A DNA stretch of 64,000 bases, taken from positions 477,368 to 541,367 of the forward strand of contig NZ_JAFFZE010000012.1 of NCBI RefSeq assembly GCF_025165815.1, given 5' to 3'. This stretch comes from Actinophytocola gossypii. Its GTDB lineage: Bacteria; Actinomycetota; Actinomycetes; Mycobacteriales; Pseudonocardiaceae. Positions 42,814-52,792 of this stretch are shown one piece after another. Each line of letters begins with the position of its first letter. Within the stretch, counting starts at the first letter, position 1. A program made the position numbers and the translations under genes. The notes beneath the pieces are model-generated. The model made no database searches. It saw nothing but the letters and a program-made list of their open reading frames with translations, and was not told where the DNA came from.

Positions 42814-43821
42814 TCAACTGTACCTGGCATCTATTGTGCGGCCGTTGCTGGGCCGAGCGTACCGGGATTTCGTGAGGTCATTCGTGATGAATGCCCGGAT
42901 CACGAACCGGTCCGAACCGTCGTAGCGAGGCCGGAACGGGGAGCGGCCGTGCACGGTTCGGTTGTTGTCCACGAGCAGCAGATCACCGGGTTTGAGCACA
43001 TGTTTGTCACGGTACGCGCGGTAAACGTTGAGCACCGTCTCGAACGCCGCTTTCGCGGCCGGCGTGGTGCTGACCATAAGATCCTGGTCAAGGACGATGA
43101 ACGGGTCGTCTGGCGCCCCCTGAAGGATCGGCATGGGGCCTCGGACCTCACCTGCCTCGAAATCGTGGCCACCGACACGGAACGACTCGTCCACGCCTGT
43201 CATCCACCTATCCCGCCAGAGTGTAGCGAGGTATTCTGCTGGCGTGAAGGCGCCGACCTGCCGTGCGGTGAGCGTGTAGGTCGTAGCCGACAGGTCGCCG
43301 CGCAGGCAAGCCATGCTGAGGTAGTCCGGGCGCAGGGCGCTGAAGGCCTGCTCAGTGTGCAACTCCAGTTCGGTCAACGAGCTCAGACTGGTCTGTGACT
43401 TGGCGGCCTGACGGGTGGGCACCATGTCCTGGAACAGCCTGCCGAAGCCCTCCGCCTCATAGGCGACGAGATGTCCGATCGTTTCGGAAATCATGGCCTG
43501 AGCACGAGCCAGCATCGTGGTTTCCCCGACGTGATAAGTATTGTCCACCGGTGTCGACGGCACCGGTCCCACGGCCAGGCCTTCGATCAACAACGTTCCC
43601 GTTGAACTGCCCGACCGTGCGAACAATTGCAGCGACTCCCGCACCCGCTCGGGGAGGTTCGCCCCAGCGCTCCGTGCCGCAGAGCAGAATGCCTCGGGGT
43701 CAGATTTCGGGTCCGGCTTCACGGCGATGGCAAGCTGGGTAATGTACTGGCGTTCCTCCGCCGTCAGACTCAGCTTGGGCCGAACCAGCGTCGGTGACGA
43801 ATTTTCCACCATAGGCCGCAT
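42814..43821 (-). CDS. Fe(II)/2-oxoglutarate oxygenase of the AsnO/VioC (clavaminate synthase) type
   Basis: 335 residues from ATG 43821, with GGAGGT 6 bases upstream. The iron triad is His 155 and Glu 157 (LELHTEQAF) and His 291 (NRTVHGRSPF). Arg 305 (DGSDRFVIRAF), 14 residues after the distal His, should bind 2-oxoglutarate. HTE rather than HxD is the mark of the arginine/asparagine hydroxylases VioC and AsnO and of clavaminate synthase. VAYEAEGFGRLFQDMVP and ALRPDYLSMACLRGDL fit the same family. These enzymes usually sit in peptide-antibiotic clusters; here there is no such cluster, only a divergent HTH gene. Confidence 0.87.
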   Translation of the reverse strand: MRPMVENSSPTLVRPKLSLTAEERQYITQLAIAVKPDPKSDPEAFCSAARSAGANLPERVRESLQLFARSGSSTGTLLIEGLAVGPVPSTPVDNTYHVGETTMLARAQAMISETIGHLVAYEAEGFGRLFQDMVPTRQAAKSQTSLSSLTELELHTEQAFSALRPDYLSMACLRGDLSATTYTLTARQVGAFTPAEYLATLWRDRWMTGVDESFRVGGHDFEAGEVRGPMPILQGAPDDPFIVLDQDLMVSTTPAAKAAFETVLNVYRAYRDKHVLKPGDLLLVDNNRTVHGRSPFRPRYDGSDRFVIRAFITNDLTKSRYARPSNGRTIDARYS

Positions 43822-43937
43822 AACGTTACCTCCAGTCACCTACTAGAACACAGCCACAATGACCGATCAGGTTGCCGTCTGGCTTCGGTGTTGCATCGCT
43901 CCCGCCGCCATGCAACGACACGCGCTAACCTCGAGCC

Positions 43938-45552
43938 GTGCGCACCCAGATAGACGATCGCCGGTTTGGCAGCAGGGAGCGACTGGCATGGCTACTGCGA
44001 ACGAATCGACTCCACGGCCAGCAGGAGGAATTCCGTCGACTGCGGCAGTTCGCCGAGAGTTTTCCGGACGGAGCACGGGTAAGTTCGATCAGCACAAGTC
44101 AAGTAAGCAGGTGGGAAACCGGCCACACCCTGCCGACGGCCAGCGTGCTCACCCGCTATGAGGAAGTTCTTGGCTTGCCCGCTTCGATGCTGACCACGGC
44201 TACAGACGCGATCTTCCGCTACGCGGGTTCACGGCTGGGCGCGCCAGTGCTACTGCGGTCCGCCCCCAGCCACGATGACGAACTCCAGAACCAGCTAGAC
44301 GCATTGATCGACCCGGTGATGACCGGTGGAGTGATGGACGGCGCGGCATGGGATGAGCTTTCGTACCTCCTGATCACCCATCCCTCAATATTCCTGCCCA
44401 GCCGCGTGTGGACCGGTCTCGCCGAACGACTCCTGTCCGAGATGGTGATCGCCGAGGGCATCCCGTGGTTTCAGCGGTTCGAGGCTCTCAGCCGCCTGAT
44501 CGGCCACCCCCTGGGCCAACACGCGACGATCGCTAGCTGCGGCGCAATGGTGAACGACAGCAGCAACCAGGTGTTCATGGATCCACTGTCGCTGCTCGAC
44601 GGAAGCAGACACCGCGACGCTAACCGGCACGTCACGGACCAACTGACGGCCCCGACGAACGACCAGGCGTTGCGTGGCGCGTTACTGGCGAGCGTACGCA
44701 AGGTACGGGACCACCACTTCACTGAGAAGGACCTGACGGCGCTTTACGACGTGCTTATCCAGCATGTCTCCGACACAGACGGACACGTCAGCGCACGCCC
44801 GCTCGCAATCGAGGTTCTTCGACTACTACCCAATGATTCAACACCGCAAAGGAGCCGATCCCTCGATCGCGCACTTCGGAACGACGCAGTGCTCCGACAG
44901 GTACTAGACACCGGACGAGTCGTCCACGCCGCCGCTACAGCGGCGACCGTGTCCCGGATATGCGCACCAGCACTAGCCGCACAGCCAGATAGCTCCGGGA
45001 CCGACGTCGAAGCCGGACTACGCACGCTCGTAGACGAGATGCTGCACAGCCCTGTGAGCGATGTCCGATTGCTCGCCGCGCAAACCCTAGCAGCAACACC
45101 GTTGCGCTATCTCGTTGCCGACGGACTGATCACCGAGATACGCAGCCGAGTCACCTCCACATCTCCGATACTCGCCGTCGCGATTCTGGGAGCCCTCCCA
45201 TTCCTAGCTAGACAAGAGCATCGCAATTTAGTAGAACAACTCGCCGTCTGCCACCCACTACCGTCCGAGATCACCAACGGTGCCATCTGGGCACTGGCAC
45301 ACCTACCAGGACAAAGCACCGAATGCCTACTGGCGCCAAGCCCTGTCGACGCACCTCTCGACCTGGACCCGAACCCGAGCCGCCCTGGCAGCACGGACCC
45401 TGCGCGGCCTGGTGTACGCGTTAGGTGTTTACGCCAAAGACGATCTACTGCGAGCCATACACAACGACACACGGTTCCCTCAAGGAACCCGGGCCGCGAT
45501 CCAATGGTGGCTGAGCATTCCAAAGGACATCCGAGCGAGCGCTCAGCAGTGA
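43938..45552 (+). pseudogene. XRE-type HTH protein with HEAT-like body, one frameshift
   Basis: From GTG 43938 an HTH (LAWLLRTNRL, VSSISTSQVSRWETGHTLPT and RYEEVLGLPASML) is followed by about 400 helical residues with LLPNDSTPQRSRSLDRALRN and SDVRLLAAQTLAATPLRYLV, resembling HEAT-like repeats. At about 45325 the frame breaks. The next frame continues NAYWRQALSTHLSTWTRTRA, LRGLVYALGVYAKDDLLRAI and WWLSIPKDIRASAQQ to a stop at 45550. Rejoined, it would be about 535 residues. It is divergent from the 2OG oxygenase gene 116 bp away and is the likely regulator of it. One indel only, so sequencing error is possible. Confidence 0.65.
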
Positions 45553-45660
45553 CCGGGTGGTCACACTCCGCCAACCCTGCGTTGAGCATTTCACCAACCG
45601 CAGCGACCTCGACGTCAACGCCTGCGACCCCGACCTTCAGGTGATCATCCTTACCAGCCC

Positions 45661-45960
45661 ATGAAGCGATTGCGCCACCCCAACCGCGACCCGCTCAATC
45701 GTCGGCAGCGCAACTGGAACACCCCCTGCGCAACATCTGAGGGAACCAAACCGGTCGCCGAGGTGGCGAAGGATCTGGGGATCAGCGAGTCCCGCCTGCG
45801 GAACTGGATGTCACAGGCCGTCGCCGACGAGAACGGCGGCAGTGCGGTTCGGTTGACGAGCACGGAGAAGAAGGGACCCGCCGAGCTGCGGCGGAGGAAC
45901 TGGCAACTGCAGTACGAGGAAACGAGGCGACACAGGGCCGGGATCGGGGATCAGCACACC
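45661..45960 (+). pseudogene. IS3-family OrfA relic
   Basis: The frame contains KPVAEVAKDLGISESRLRNW then LTSTEKKGPAELRRRNWQLQ. This is the HTH and leucine-zipper layout of IS3 OrfA (VAEVAxDLGISESxLRNW, LRRENRxL), with substitutions at key positions and no matching OrfB after it. Confidence 0.65.
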
Positions 45961-46137
45961 ACCAGCATCAAGAAACCACAGCGATCCACAGCTGACCGAC
46001 ACGCCTACCGCACGCGCCGCCACAGCGCCTCGGTGGCCCTGCCGGATCAGCTCGAAGTACCGCTTCTTGACCGAACCAGGCATCTTGTTCGGAGCATAAC
46101 GAGGCATCCAGCCATCCCATCGATGAGCCGTTCGCAA
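45961..46137 (-). pseudogene. IS30-family transposase N-terminal relic
   Basis: The reverse strand reads VKKRYFELIRQGHRGAVAAR then AVGVSVSCGSLWFLDAGG. This is the start of actinomycete IS30-type transposases (KKRYFELIRQGxxGxxAAR, VGVSxSCGSLWF). The remaining 300 residues are absent. Confidence 0.65.
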
Positions 46138-46143
46138 CCACCG

Positions 46144-46356
46144 ATGGAACTCAAGGCGTCCAAGTGGGCCGATTTAGCCAAGTACGCGCTCACACACCCT
46201 GTCGACCTGCGTCGAGTTGTAGCCGTCATCCGAGACGCGGGCGGAACCATGCGCTCACTTGATCTCACTCAGACAGATATCAGCGAGAGGCTAGCGGTAG
46301 CGGCAGATAGGGCAGGGCTCGAAGCCTTGTTTGAGGAGCGAGGCACGAACTATTGA
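46144..46356 (+). CDS. Small ORF before the PIWI operon, unknown
   Basis: 70 codons reading MELKASKWADLAKYALTHPV, LRRVVAVIRDAGGTMRSLDL and ERLAVAADRAGLEALFEERG. Codon use looks coding and the sequence is helical, but there is no ribosome site and it is in frame with the IS3 relic upstream, so it may be the surviving end of another gene. It precedes the nuclease operon by 133 bp. Confidence 0.4.
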   Translation: MELKASKWADLAKYALTHPVDLRRVVAVIRDAGGTMRSLDLTQTDISERLAVAADRAGLEALFEERGTNY

Positions 46357-46489
46357 GGACGTCCTACCAAGCGATGACCGGTGATAGCTCCCTGGCCAGA
46401 GCGCGACTCCGATGTAGTGATTTCCTGATATGATCTAACGTCATGATCTTTGTTGACAGTGCTCGTCTTGCGCCCGCGCTGAGGCGTGA

Positions 46490-48145
46490 GTGAGCACGCA
46501 GCAGAACGACGCGCTCCCAACGATTGATCTTGTTCGCGTAGGCGCTGGCGCGGCACGTGACGGTGACGCTACCTGCCCGTCGTCGCTGCGCTGGAAGACA
46601 CGGCCGATGTCTCGTGCGGTTGGCCGTTTTCCGAAGGAGCAGTTAGATGACTTTGTCCTGCGTCCTGTGATGGCGGCGTTGGACCGAGTCGAGTTTGGCG
46701 GCGAGGTTCCTGACGAAGCGTTCTCGATCATCCAGGGTGATGGCGGTCCGGTGCATCCTGGGGTGAATCGTTTTGCTGAGCACGCGGTGCAGGTCTACCT
46801 CACCGCCATGCCTTCGCTGGGCCCCGTGCCGTTGCGGCCGGTGCGTGAGTTGTGGGTCGCGCAGCGGGTTCTGCCGTCGGTGGTGTGGGAGTTGTATGCG
46901 TGGGGGCGCCGGTACGAGTCGGTGGATGGCGGGTTACGTGAGTTTCGGTTCCTTCGGCTCGGCCCGGCCCGCGAGCGTAGCCCGGCGGAGGTCGCGATCG
47001 CGGCATACGCCGCCGCGTTCGGAACTCCCGCGGAGTTCCCTGATCCTTGGTCGGAACCGTTCCGTCCGTTTGGGCGCACCGGTGCAGAGCGGGTTCGGGT
47101 TCTGGAGGTTGGGTTGGTCGACGGATCGGTTAAGCCGCTCCTCGACTGCACCGCGAAGGAGGTCGAGGAGTACTTCGCGGAGCGCGGGCGTGCTCGGGTC
47201 GTGGATATCGCGCGGGGTGAGGATCTGGTTCCCGGCTTCGGGTGCGGGGACTGCAAGCGGGTAGCCGTGTGCCGGGGACCTGTTCGAATGCCCGGGTTGT
47301 TGGGTGTTGAGTCCGGGCAGGGCGCGTTGCGGACGGTGTCGGTTAGTGGGCTTCGTTACTACCGGAAGTGTCCCGCGCAGGCGTACTTGCGCACGGTTCA
47401 CCTGCCACGCGCCTACGAGTACAGCGCCGAGGCAGAGCTGGGCCACGCCGTGCATGGCTGGCTCGAGACGGCACACCAGGGCCAGGGAAACGCATGTAGC
47501 CCTGACACGATGCCGCCTGTCACGGTGCCGGTGGCCGACGCGGCATGGTCCGCGGGGAAGTGGCGGGTCACGGGTGAGTTCGCGAACGTCGGCGCGCGGA
47601 TGCTCGCGTACCATGTCGAAATTTGCCCCTTTCGCGATGCTCCCGAGATTGATTCGGTCCGGGTCGAGCCGCAGCTCACTTTCTTCGACACGGTCGCTCG
47701 TGCGGTTGTGGTCGCGAAGCCCGACCTGATCTACCGGGAGCGCGGGCAGTGGGTGTGGCGTGAGCTCAAGACCACCCAGAAGGCGAGGTGGTACTACACA
47801 GATCCGTTGGAGGGGTTTCCGCAGCTCGCCCTCGCGGTGGCGGTGCTCGCCGCAGGCGGGCTCGGTCCTGGTGGCGCCGGCCGAGTCGAGTTGGAGATCT
47901 TGCGGCCGTCCGGGGCGGAGATCGTGGTGATCGACCCCACTGAGGAGGAGCGGGTGCAGACCGCGCGGCGTGTGCTGCGCGAGTGGGCTGCTCCGTGGCG
48001 CTCGGATCACGTCTTCGAGGCGCGCCCTGGCCGAAATTGTCGGGGGTGTCCTGTATCTGTGTGGTGCCCGAGCTATCCCGGGCCTGACCCCGACGAGAAG
48101 GAAGACGAGACCAGTGCCGCTTCACGGACAGCAACCGAGGGGTGA
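46490..48145 (+). CDS. Cas4/AddB-like PD-(D/E)XK nuclease with Fe-S cluster, first gene of PIWI operon
   Basis: 551 residues from GTG 46490. The C-terminal half is a RecB-like nuclease: VSVSGLRYYRKCPAQAYLRT with Cys 294, GHAVHGWLE with His 319, VVAKPDLIYRERG with Asp 412 and WRELKTT with Glu 425 and Lys 427 of the (D/E)xK site. Cys 517, 520 and 526 (CRGCPVSVWC) complete, with Cys 294, the one-plus-three [4Fe-4S] pattern of AddB and Cas4. An additional Cys cluster (CGDCKRVAVC, 252-261) closes the N-terminal half, which may be a degenerate second nuclease or Fe-S unit. It overlaps the next gene by 32 bases. DNA end cleavage or processing is predicted. Confidence 0.8.
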   Translation: MSTQQNDALPTIDLVRVGAGAARDGDATCPSSLRWKTRPMSRAVGRFPKEQLDDFVLRPVMAALDRVEFGGEVPDEAFSIIQGDGGPVHPGVNRFAEHAVQVYLTAMPSLGPVPLRPVRELWVAQRVLPSVVWELYAWGRRYESVDGGLREFRFLRLGPARERSPAEVAIAAYAAAFGTPAEFPDPWSEPFRPFGRTGAERVRVLEVGLVDGSVKPLLDCTAKEVEEYFAERGRARVVDIARGEDLVPGFGCGDCKRVAVCRGPVRMPGLLGVESGQGALRTVSVSGLRYYRKCPAQAYLRTVHLPRAYEYSAEAELGHAVHGWLETAHQGQGNACSPDTMPPVTVPVADAAWSAGKWRVTGEFANVGARMLAYHVEICPFRDAPEIDSVRVEPQLTFFDTVARAVVVAKPDLIYRERGQWVWRELKTTQKARWYYTDPLEGFPQLALAVAVLAAGGLGPGGAGRVELEILRPSGAEIVVIDPTEEERVQTARRVLREWAAPWRSDHVFEARPGRNCRGCPVSVWCPSYPGPDPDEKEDETSAASRTATEG

Positions 48146-49280
48146 CCTCTTCTTCGACGGCGAGAACCTGCTGCACATGGTGGCCAGCGCCGTCGTTCGG
48201 CTATCGCAGCAGTCGGGCCCGCAGGATCCGGTCTACGACTCGACAGTGCAGAACACCTACAACCAGCTCGTGTTGTTGTGCTTACGGAAGGGCCAGACGC
48301 CTCCTGGGAGCGTGCCGGCGATGGTGCGGTGGGCGACGGAGCGGCCGATCGGTGAGTGGCCGTGGGTGTTGCCGAACGACTTCGACGGCGGCGCGGCCTT
48401 CCTGGTTGACGCCCTGACACGCACCCCGACGCAGCAGTGCTGGGAGTGGCGGGTCGCGGCAAGGGACGTCGCCGCCGAACAGGTCGAGAACCAGCTCATG
48501 GGTGAGGCGATCGCCCAGTGTCGCGCGGCGAAGGCGCCTGAGTCCTACACGGCCTTCCGCAGGCTGCTGATCCGCCAGCCGGTGCTCACCGACGCTGAGC
48601 GCGCCGGGTTGGCCGACGATCTGGACCTGGAGCTGCTGCACGATGTGATCAAACGCTGCTACGAGCCCGCGCCAGCCTCGTACCTGCGCAAGGGCGTGTA
48701 CACGGTGTGCGCGCGGTGTGGGTGTCTGTTGGTGCCGATTGGCCAGGACCGCTACGTGTGCGAGCTGGACCGGTGCCGCCGGGACCAGCATGCCAAGGTC
48801 GGGCGGACGGTCCCGGCGCGGCAGGGCGGCGGGATGTACCAGCTCAACCGCGCGATGCGGATGTTCATCACCGGCCCCGGTCTCGCCGAGACCGATCTCG
48901 AGACCGCGTTGATCGACCGAGGACTTCGGCCGGAGATGTGGCCCAACTTCGACGCCTACGACCTGCGGATCACGCTGCCGCAGGGCCAGGTGTGGGCGGT
49001 GGATGTGAAAGACCGGGCCAACCCGGCGCTGCTGGGCCGCGGCGCGCTGCCGCTGCGACCGGACCCACCGTATGACAAGGGGTTTCTAGTCGCGCCACAG
49101 TATCGGTTCGACGAGCGCGAGGACTACGGGCGGGTGTATGCCCACCACCGACGTGACGATCTGGCAGGCGTTGTGGACCTGATCTCCGACGTCGACCTGC
49201 TGGCCCGGGTGGACAGGGAACTCGCGCGCCGCCGACCAGCCAAGAAGACCGCGACGACGGGGGTGGCGGCCGATGCGTGA
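48114..49280 (+). CDS. REase-type protein of pPIWI-RE islands with zinc ribbon
   Basis: 388 residues from GTG 48114 (an upstream extension from 47970 would overlap the nuclease gene more). A helical N-terminal domain (DLFFDGENLLHMVASAVVRL, VENQLMGEAIAQCRAAK) is followed by a Cys4 zinc site (CARCGC at 199-204, then Cys 216 and 221). The C-terminal PD-(D/E)XK-like nuclease core shows WPNFDAYDLRITLPQGQVWA and VDVKDRANP, with Asp 283 and the pair Asp 297, Lys 299. By published description of pPIWI-RE loci such a REase gene accompanies helicase and PIWI genes. Its stop overlaps the helicase start by 8 bases. Cleavage of invader DNA is inferred. Confidence 0.75.
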   Translation: MPLHGQQPRGDLFFDGENLLHMVASAVVRLSQQSGPQDPVYDSTVQNTYNQLVLLCLRKGQTPPGSVPAMVRWATERPIGEWPWVLPNDFDGGAAFLVDALTRTPTQQCWEWRVAARDVAAEQVENQLMGEAIAQCRAAKAPESYTAFRRLLIRQPVLTDAERAGLADDLDLELLHDVIKRCYEPAPASYLRKGVYTVCARCGCLLVPIGQDRYVCELDRCRRDQHAKVGRTVPARQGGGMYQLNRAMRMFITGPGLAETDLETALIDRGLRPEMWPNFDAYDLRITLPQGQVWAVDVKDRANPALLGRGALPLRPDPPYDKGFLVAPQYRFDEREDYGRVYAHHRRDDLAGVVDLISDVDLLARVDRELARRRPAKKTATTGVAADA

Positions 49281-52200
49281 GCGCAGTGGATGGCACGCCC
49301 AGTTGCTGGGCCAGCTCACCCCCGTCTGGCCAGCAACCCTGGGAGAGTTCCGGCCGGGGCAGCTGCTGGACGTCGAACTCGGCCTCTATCTGCTCGGGTC
49401 CGTAATGCCGAACCACTCAGCGCAGGATGCCTGGACGCTGTTCGGTGGCTACCCGTACAGCGAGGTGTTCGGCGTGAACGGAGCCGACACACCGCTTCGA
49501 GTGATGCGGGCTCGGCACTACCTGTGGGACATGCGACGCCGCCGGGAGTGGGGCCGTGCCGTCGAGGCATACCTGGAGGTTCCCGAGGAACTGCGCGGCT
49601 ACACCCTCGCTGGTGTGGACAGCGTGCCGGTGCCACGGCAGCCCAGCCGCGCGGCGAACCGGTTCGAGGTCTACGAGACGCTGCTGACCACGCCGCCGGC
49701 CTTCGCCCGGCAGACGCTGCCGCTGGCGGGACCGGGCGAGTACGAGTTCTCTGTTCGTGACCGTCGCTACTCGGTCACGTTTCCGCCCGAGCTGCTCGCG
49801 AACATCCCGGCGCTGGTCGGGCACGACCTCGCCGTGCTGCCGCCCAGGCGCGGTGAGGTTGTGGAGGTCGACTGGGAGCAGTTGGAGGACGCCGCGGCCA
49901 AGATGGACGCAATCGAGCTGAACCTGCCCGGCAAGCCCAACGAATGGGTCCGCCGCCTGGGGCGTGTGAAGCTACTGCTCCGCGACGACGCCCGCGGCGA
50001 GTTCGCTGAATCCAGGAGGCTGCGGGTCGACCGGCTGATGAACCTGGTCGGCATGGTCGGGGCGGGGAAGTCGACCCTGCGCGACATCCTCGCCTTCTGG
50101 GCCGCCACCGAGACCGATCGTCGCATCACGATCGTCGTCGGTGACGTGGCCGAAACCCTCGCGATCGTCGACCAGTTCACCCGCCTCGGGGTCAGCGCGG
50201 CCCCCGTCCTGGGGCACTCGACGCGGGAACGCAACCTCGAACGGTTGCATCGGCGTATGGCCTCAGCCGGGGCGGAAACCATGCTCGGCCACGACCACCC
50301 GAGCTTCGACTACCTCAGCAGCGCATGCCCGCTCGACGCCCTGCGGGGGCTGGACGCGAGCAAGCCCCTGCGGATCGGCGAAGCGCCCTGCACCGCGCTG
50401 TATGAGGTCTCGCGCCCCGAGCCCGACTCCGACGACCTCCTCCCCACCAAGAGCACGAGCGCTGGCGGGTCGGCTCGCTCCCAACGGCGGAAGCGACACG
50501 GGTGCCCGTTGTGGACGGTGTGCCCTCGCCATCACGGTGCCCGCAGCCTCGTCGACGCGCAGATCTGGGTGGCTACACCGGCGAGCCTCGTCCACAGCGG
50601 AGTTCCGCCGACACTCCAGACCGAACGTCTCCGCCACCTGGAGCTGGCGTGCCGCCTGAGCGACCTGGTGATCGTCGATGAGGCCGACCGGGTGCAGATG
50701 CAGCTCGACCGCGCGTTCGCTCCCGCCACCACCCTGGCGGGACGGTCTCCGAACTCGTGGCTGGACGAAGTCGCCGGGCACAAGGTGGCCGAGCTGGCCC
50801 GTCGAGGACGGCTGCAGCTATCCGCCCAGGTAGTCGATGACTGGACCAGCGCCGTCGACACCGTGTCGACCGCGACCGACCGACTCTATGCCCTGCTTGT
50901 CGGCACCCCACCTCTCGCTAAGTGGATCACCGCCGACTACTTCAGTGCGATGACACTGCACCAATGGCTGATCCGATCTTGGTTTCCCGACATCGTCAGT
51001 CGTGACGAGGACGCGGCCACCGACAACACCACAGACGAGGCCCCAGGCGACACCGACGCTACTGCGGCGGGTGCGGGAGCAGCGGAGCGTGAGCCACGGC
51101 AGGCGCGCATGGTCTACGTCGAGGCCGTGCTTGACCAGTTCCGCGACGACCCGCTCGAGGAACGCGCCCCGCGAGGCGACAACGATCGCGTGACCTCCAC
51201 GGCGAACGCGCTGGTGCACCTGACCCTGCAGTTGCTCCACGCGCACCGCGACTCGGCGGTCCGCCGGCGTCTGCGGGAGGTGCTACTCGACCTCGTGGAC
51301 CACGATCCCCGCATCGCCGACGATCTGGAAACCCATGCCCAACGGTTCGAGCTGACCCTGATCCTGGCGGCCTTGCATCACCGGTTGGACCGGATGACGA
51401 TCCTGTGGCCGGGGGTGGAAGCCGCGCTGAACCTGGAGGCGACGTCGAACGTGCTTTCGCGGCGCCCGCCCAAGGACTACGAGCCGGTGATCCCGGAATC
51501 GCCCATGGGCAACGTGCTCGGGTTCCAGTTCCAGCTCGGGGAACGAACCAGTGACGGCGACCAGAGCGGCGAGCTGCGGTTCTTCCGCTGCAGCGGTGTA
51601 GGCCGGGAACTGCTTCTGGGTCTGCCCAACCTGCCGGCCGTGGACGACCGACCTGGCCCGCACGTGCTGCTCATGTCGGCCACCAGCTGGGCGGGCACGT
51701 CCACCCGCTATCACGTCCACGGCCCGGTCGACGCCGTCCTGCGGCCACACGACGACGAGGTCGCCGCGATCCTGAACACCACGCTACGTACGCACTTCCT
51801 CTACTGGCCCGGCACCTCGCCACCGAAGCCACTGCGGCTGTCGGGCAGCGGCCCGGACGATCGGGAGAAAGTTCTGGAGCAGATGCTCAACCAGCTCGCG
51901 ATCCCCGATCGCAGCCTCGGGGACGCGCCGAGCATGCTGGACGCGGAACTCGCCGACATCGACGACCCTGACCGGCGACGGATCCTGCTGCTCGTCGGCA
52001 GCTACGCCGAGGCCAAGCACGCCGCGCGCCATCTGGACAACATCCCGGAATGGAGCGGTCGGGTCACTCAGCTCGTGTCCGACGACGCCGATCTCGACAA
52101 CAGCTGGATGGTGCTTCGCCGCGGCGAGCTGACCAAGTTTCCCGACCTCGGCAGCGAGATCCTCGTCGCACCGCTGCTTGCGGTGGAACGCGGTCACAAC

Positions 52201-52752
52201 ATCGTCCTGCCCGGCGGCAAGGCCGCTATCGGCAGCGTCTACTTCCTCGCCCGGCCCCACCCGAGGCCCGACGACATCGCGCTGGCAATCCACGCGATCA
52301 ACGACTGGGCGGTACGCCAGATCCGCGACCCCGCCCGCACCTTCCACGCCACCGCCCGCGCGGCCGGCAGCCCGGACCAAGCGGCACTAGCTTTCCGACG
52401 GACAGCCCGCCGAGAGTGGAACCGATTCCTCACCCGGCAGATGGCGTGGAGCAGCCTCACCCCGACCGAGAAGATCAGCTTTACCTGGGATCAGCTGGTG
52501 GTGATGTGGCAGGTCATCGGCCGGCTGGTCCGTGGCGGCGTGGACGCCAGAGTGGTCTGTGTCGACGCGGCCTTCGCCCCCCGCCAGGCCGGCTTCGAGG
52601 CAGTCGATACCCCCGAAACCAGCCTGCTGGCCAGCATGCGCGCTGTCCTCGAGCCCTACTTCGTCGACGACCCGGCCACCACCCCGCTCGACCGCTCGCT
52701 CGTACACGCCCTCTACGAACCCCTCTACCAGGCCCTCGCCGACCTCGACTGA
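49273..52752 (+). CDS. DinG/XPD-like helicase of pPIWI-RE islands
   Basis: 1159 residues. Walker A is LVGMVGAGKSTLRDILAFWA (about 257-276) and the DEAD-type Walker B is DLVIVDEADRVQMQLDRAF (about 463). Between them four Cys (SSACPLDAL, EAPCTALYE, HGCPLWTVCPRH) are placed like the [4Fe-4S] ligands of XPD/DinG helicases. The C-terminal RecA-like half reads LLLVGSYAEAKHAARHLDNI, ILVAPLLAVERGHNIVLPGG and QVIGRLVRGGVDARVV (motif VI). The first 250 residues are a domain unique to these islands. It should unwind DNA, perhaps RNA-DNA hybrids or R-loops as DinG does, and so expose or load the PIWI guide or target. Confidence 0.82.
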   Translation: MRERSGWHAQLLGQLTPVWPATLGEFRPGQLLDVELGLYLLGSVMPNHSAQDAWTLFGGYPYSEVFGVNGADTPLRVMRARHYLWDMRRRREWGRAVEAYLEVPEELRGYTLAGVDSVPVPRQPSRAANRFEVYETLLTTPPAFARQTLPLAGPGEYEFSVRDRRYSVTFPPELLANIPALVGHDLAVLPPRRGEVVEVDWEQLEDAAAKMDAIELNLPGKPNEWVRRLGRVKLLLRDDARGEFAESRRLRVDRLMNLVGMVGAGKSTLRDILAFWAATETDRRITIVVGDVAETLAIVDQFTRLGVSAAPVLGHSTRERNLERLHRRMASAGAETMLGHDHPSFDYLSSACPLDALRGLDASKPLRIGEAPCTALYEVSRPEPDSDDLLPTKSTSAGGSARSQRRKRHGCPLWTVCPRHHGARSLVDAQIWVATPASLVHSGVPPTLQTERLRHLELACRLSDLVIVDEADRVQMQLDRAFAPATTLAGRSPNSWLDEVAGHKVAELARRGRLQLSAQVVDDWTSAVDTVSTATDRLYALLVGTPPLAKWITADYFSAMTLHQWLIRSWFPDIVSRDEDAATDNTTDEAPGDTDATAAGAGAAEREPRQARMVYVEAVLDQFRDDPLEERAPRGDNDRVTSTANALVHLTLQLLHAHRDSAVRRRLREVLLDLVDHDPRIADDLETHAQRFELTLILAALHHRLDRMTILWPGVEAALNLEATSNVLSRRPPKDYEPVIPESPMGNVLGFQFQLGERTSDGDQSGELRFFRCSGVGRELLLGLPNLPAVDDRPGPHVLLMSATSWAGTSTRYHVHGPVDAVLRPHDDEVAAILNTTLRTHFLYWPGTSPPKPLRLSGSGPDDREKVLEQMLNQLAIPDRSLGDAPSMLDAELADIDDPDRRRILLLVGSYAEAKHAARHLDNIPEWSGRVTQLVSDDADLDNSWMVLRRGELTKFPDLGSEILVAPLLAVERGHNIVLPGGKAAIGSVYFLARPHPRPDDIALAIHAINDWAVRQIRDPARTFHATARAAGSPDQAALAFRRTARREWNRFLTRQMAWSSLTPTEKISFTWDQLVVMWQVIGRLVRGGVDARVVCVDAAFAPRQAGFEAVDTPETSLLASMRAVLEPYFVDDPATTPLDRSLVHALYEPLYQALADLD

Positions 52753-52792
52753 CCACCTGCACACGACCTGAACTGGACACGACTGGACCACC

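Noticed and set aside
42531..42830. 99-codon minus-strand frame between oxygenase and TIR-NACHT genes
   Set aside because: Low-complexity Ser/Arg/Pro composition, no ribosome site and no motif.
43938..45644. 568-codon reading of the HTH-HEAT gene as one normal protein
   Set aside because: After about 45325 the frame becomes Arg/Ser/Thr/Pro-rich without structure, while the next frame continues the helical pattern; a frameshift explains it better.
46429..46434. TATGAT as -10 box of the PIWI operon
   Set aside because: No convincing -35 hexamer at the right distance, so it is not reported as a promoter.
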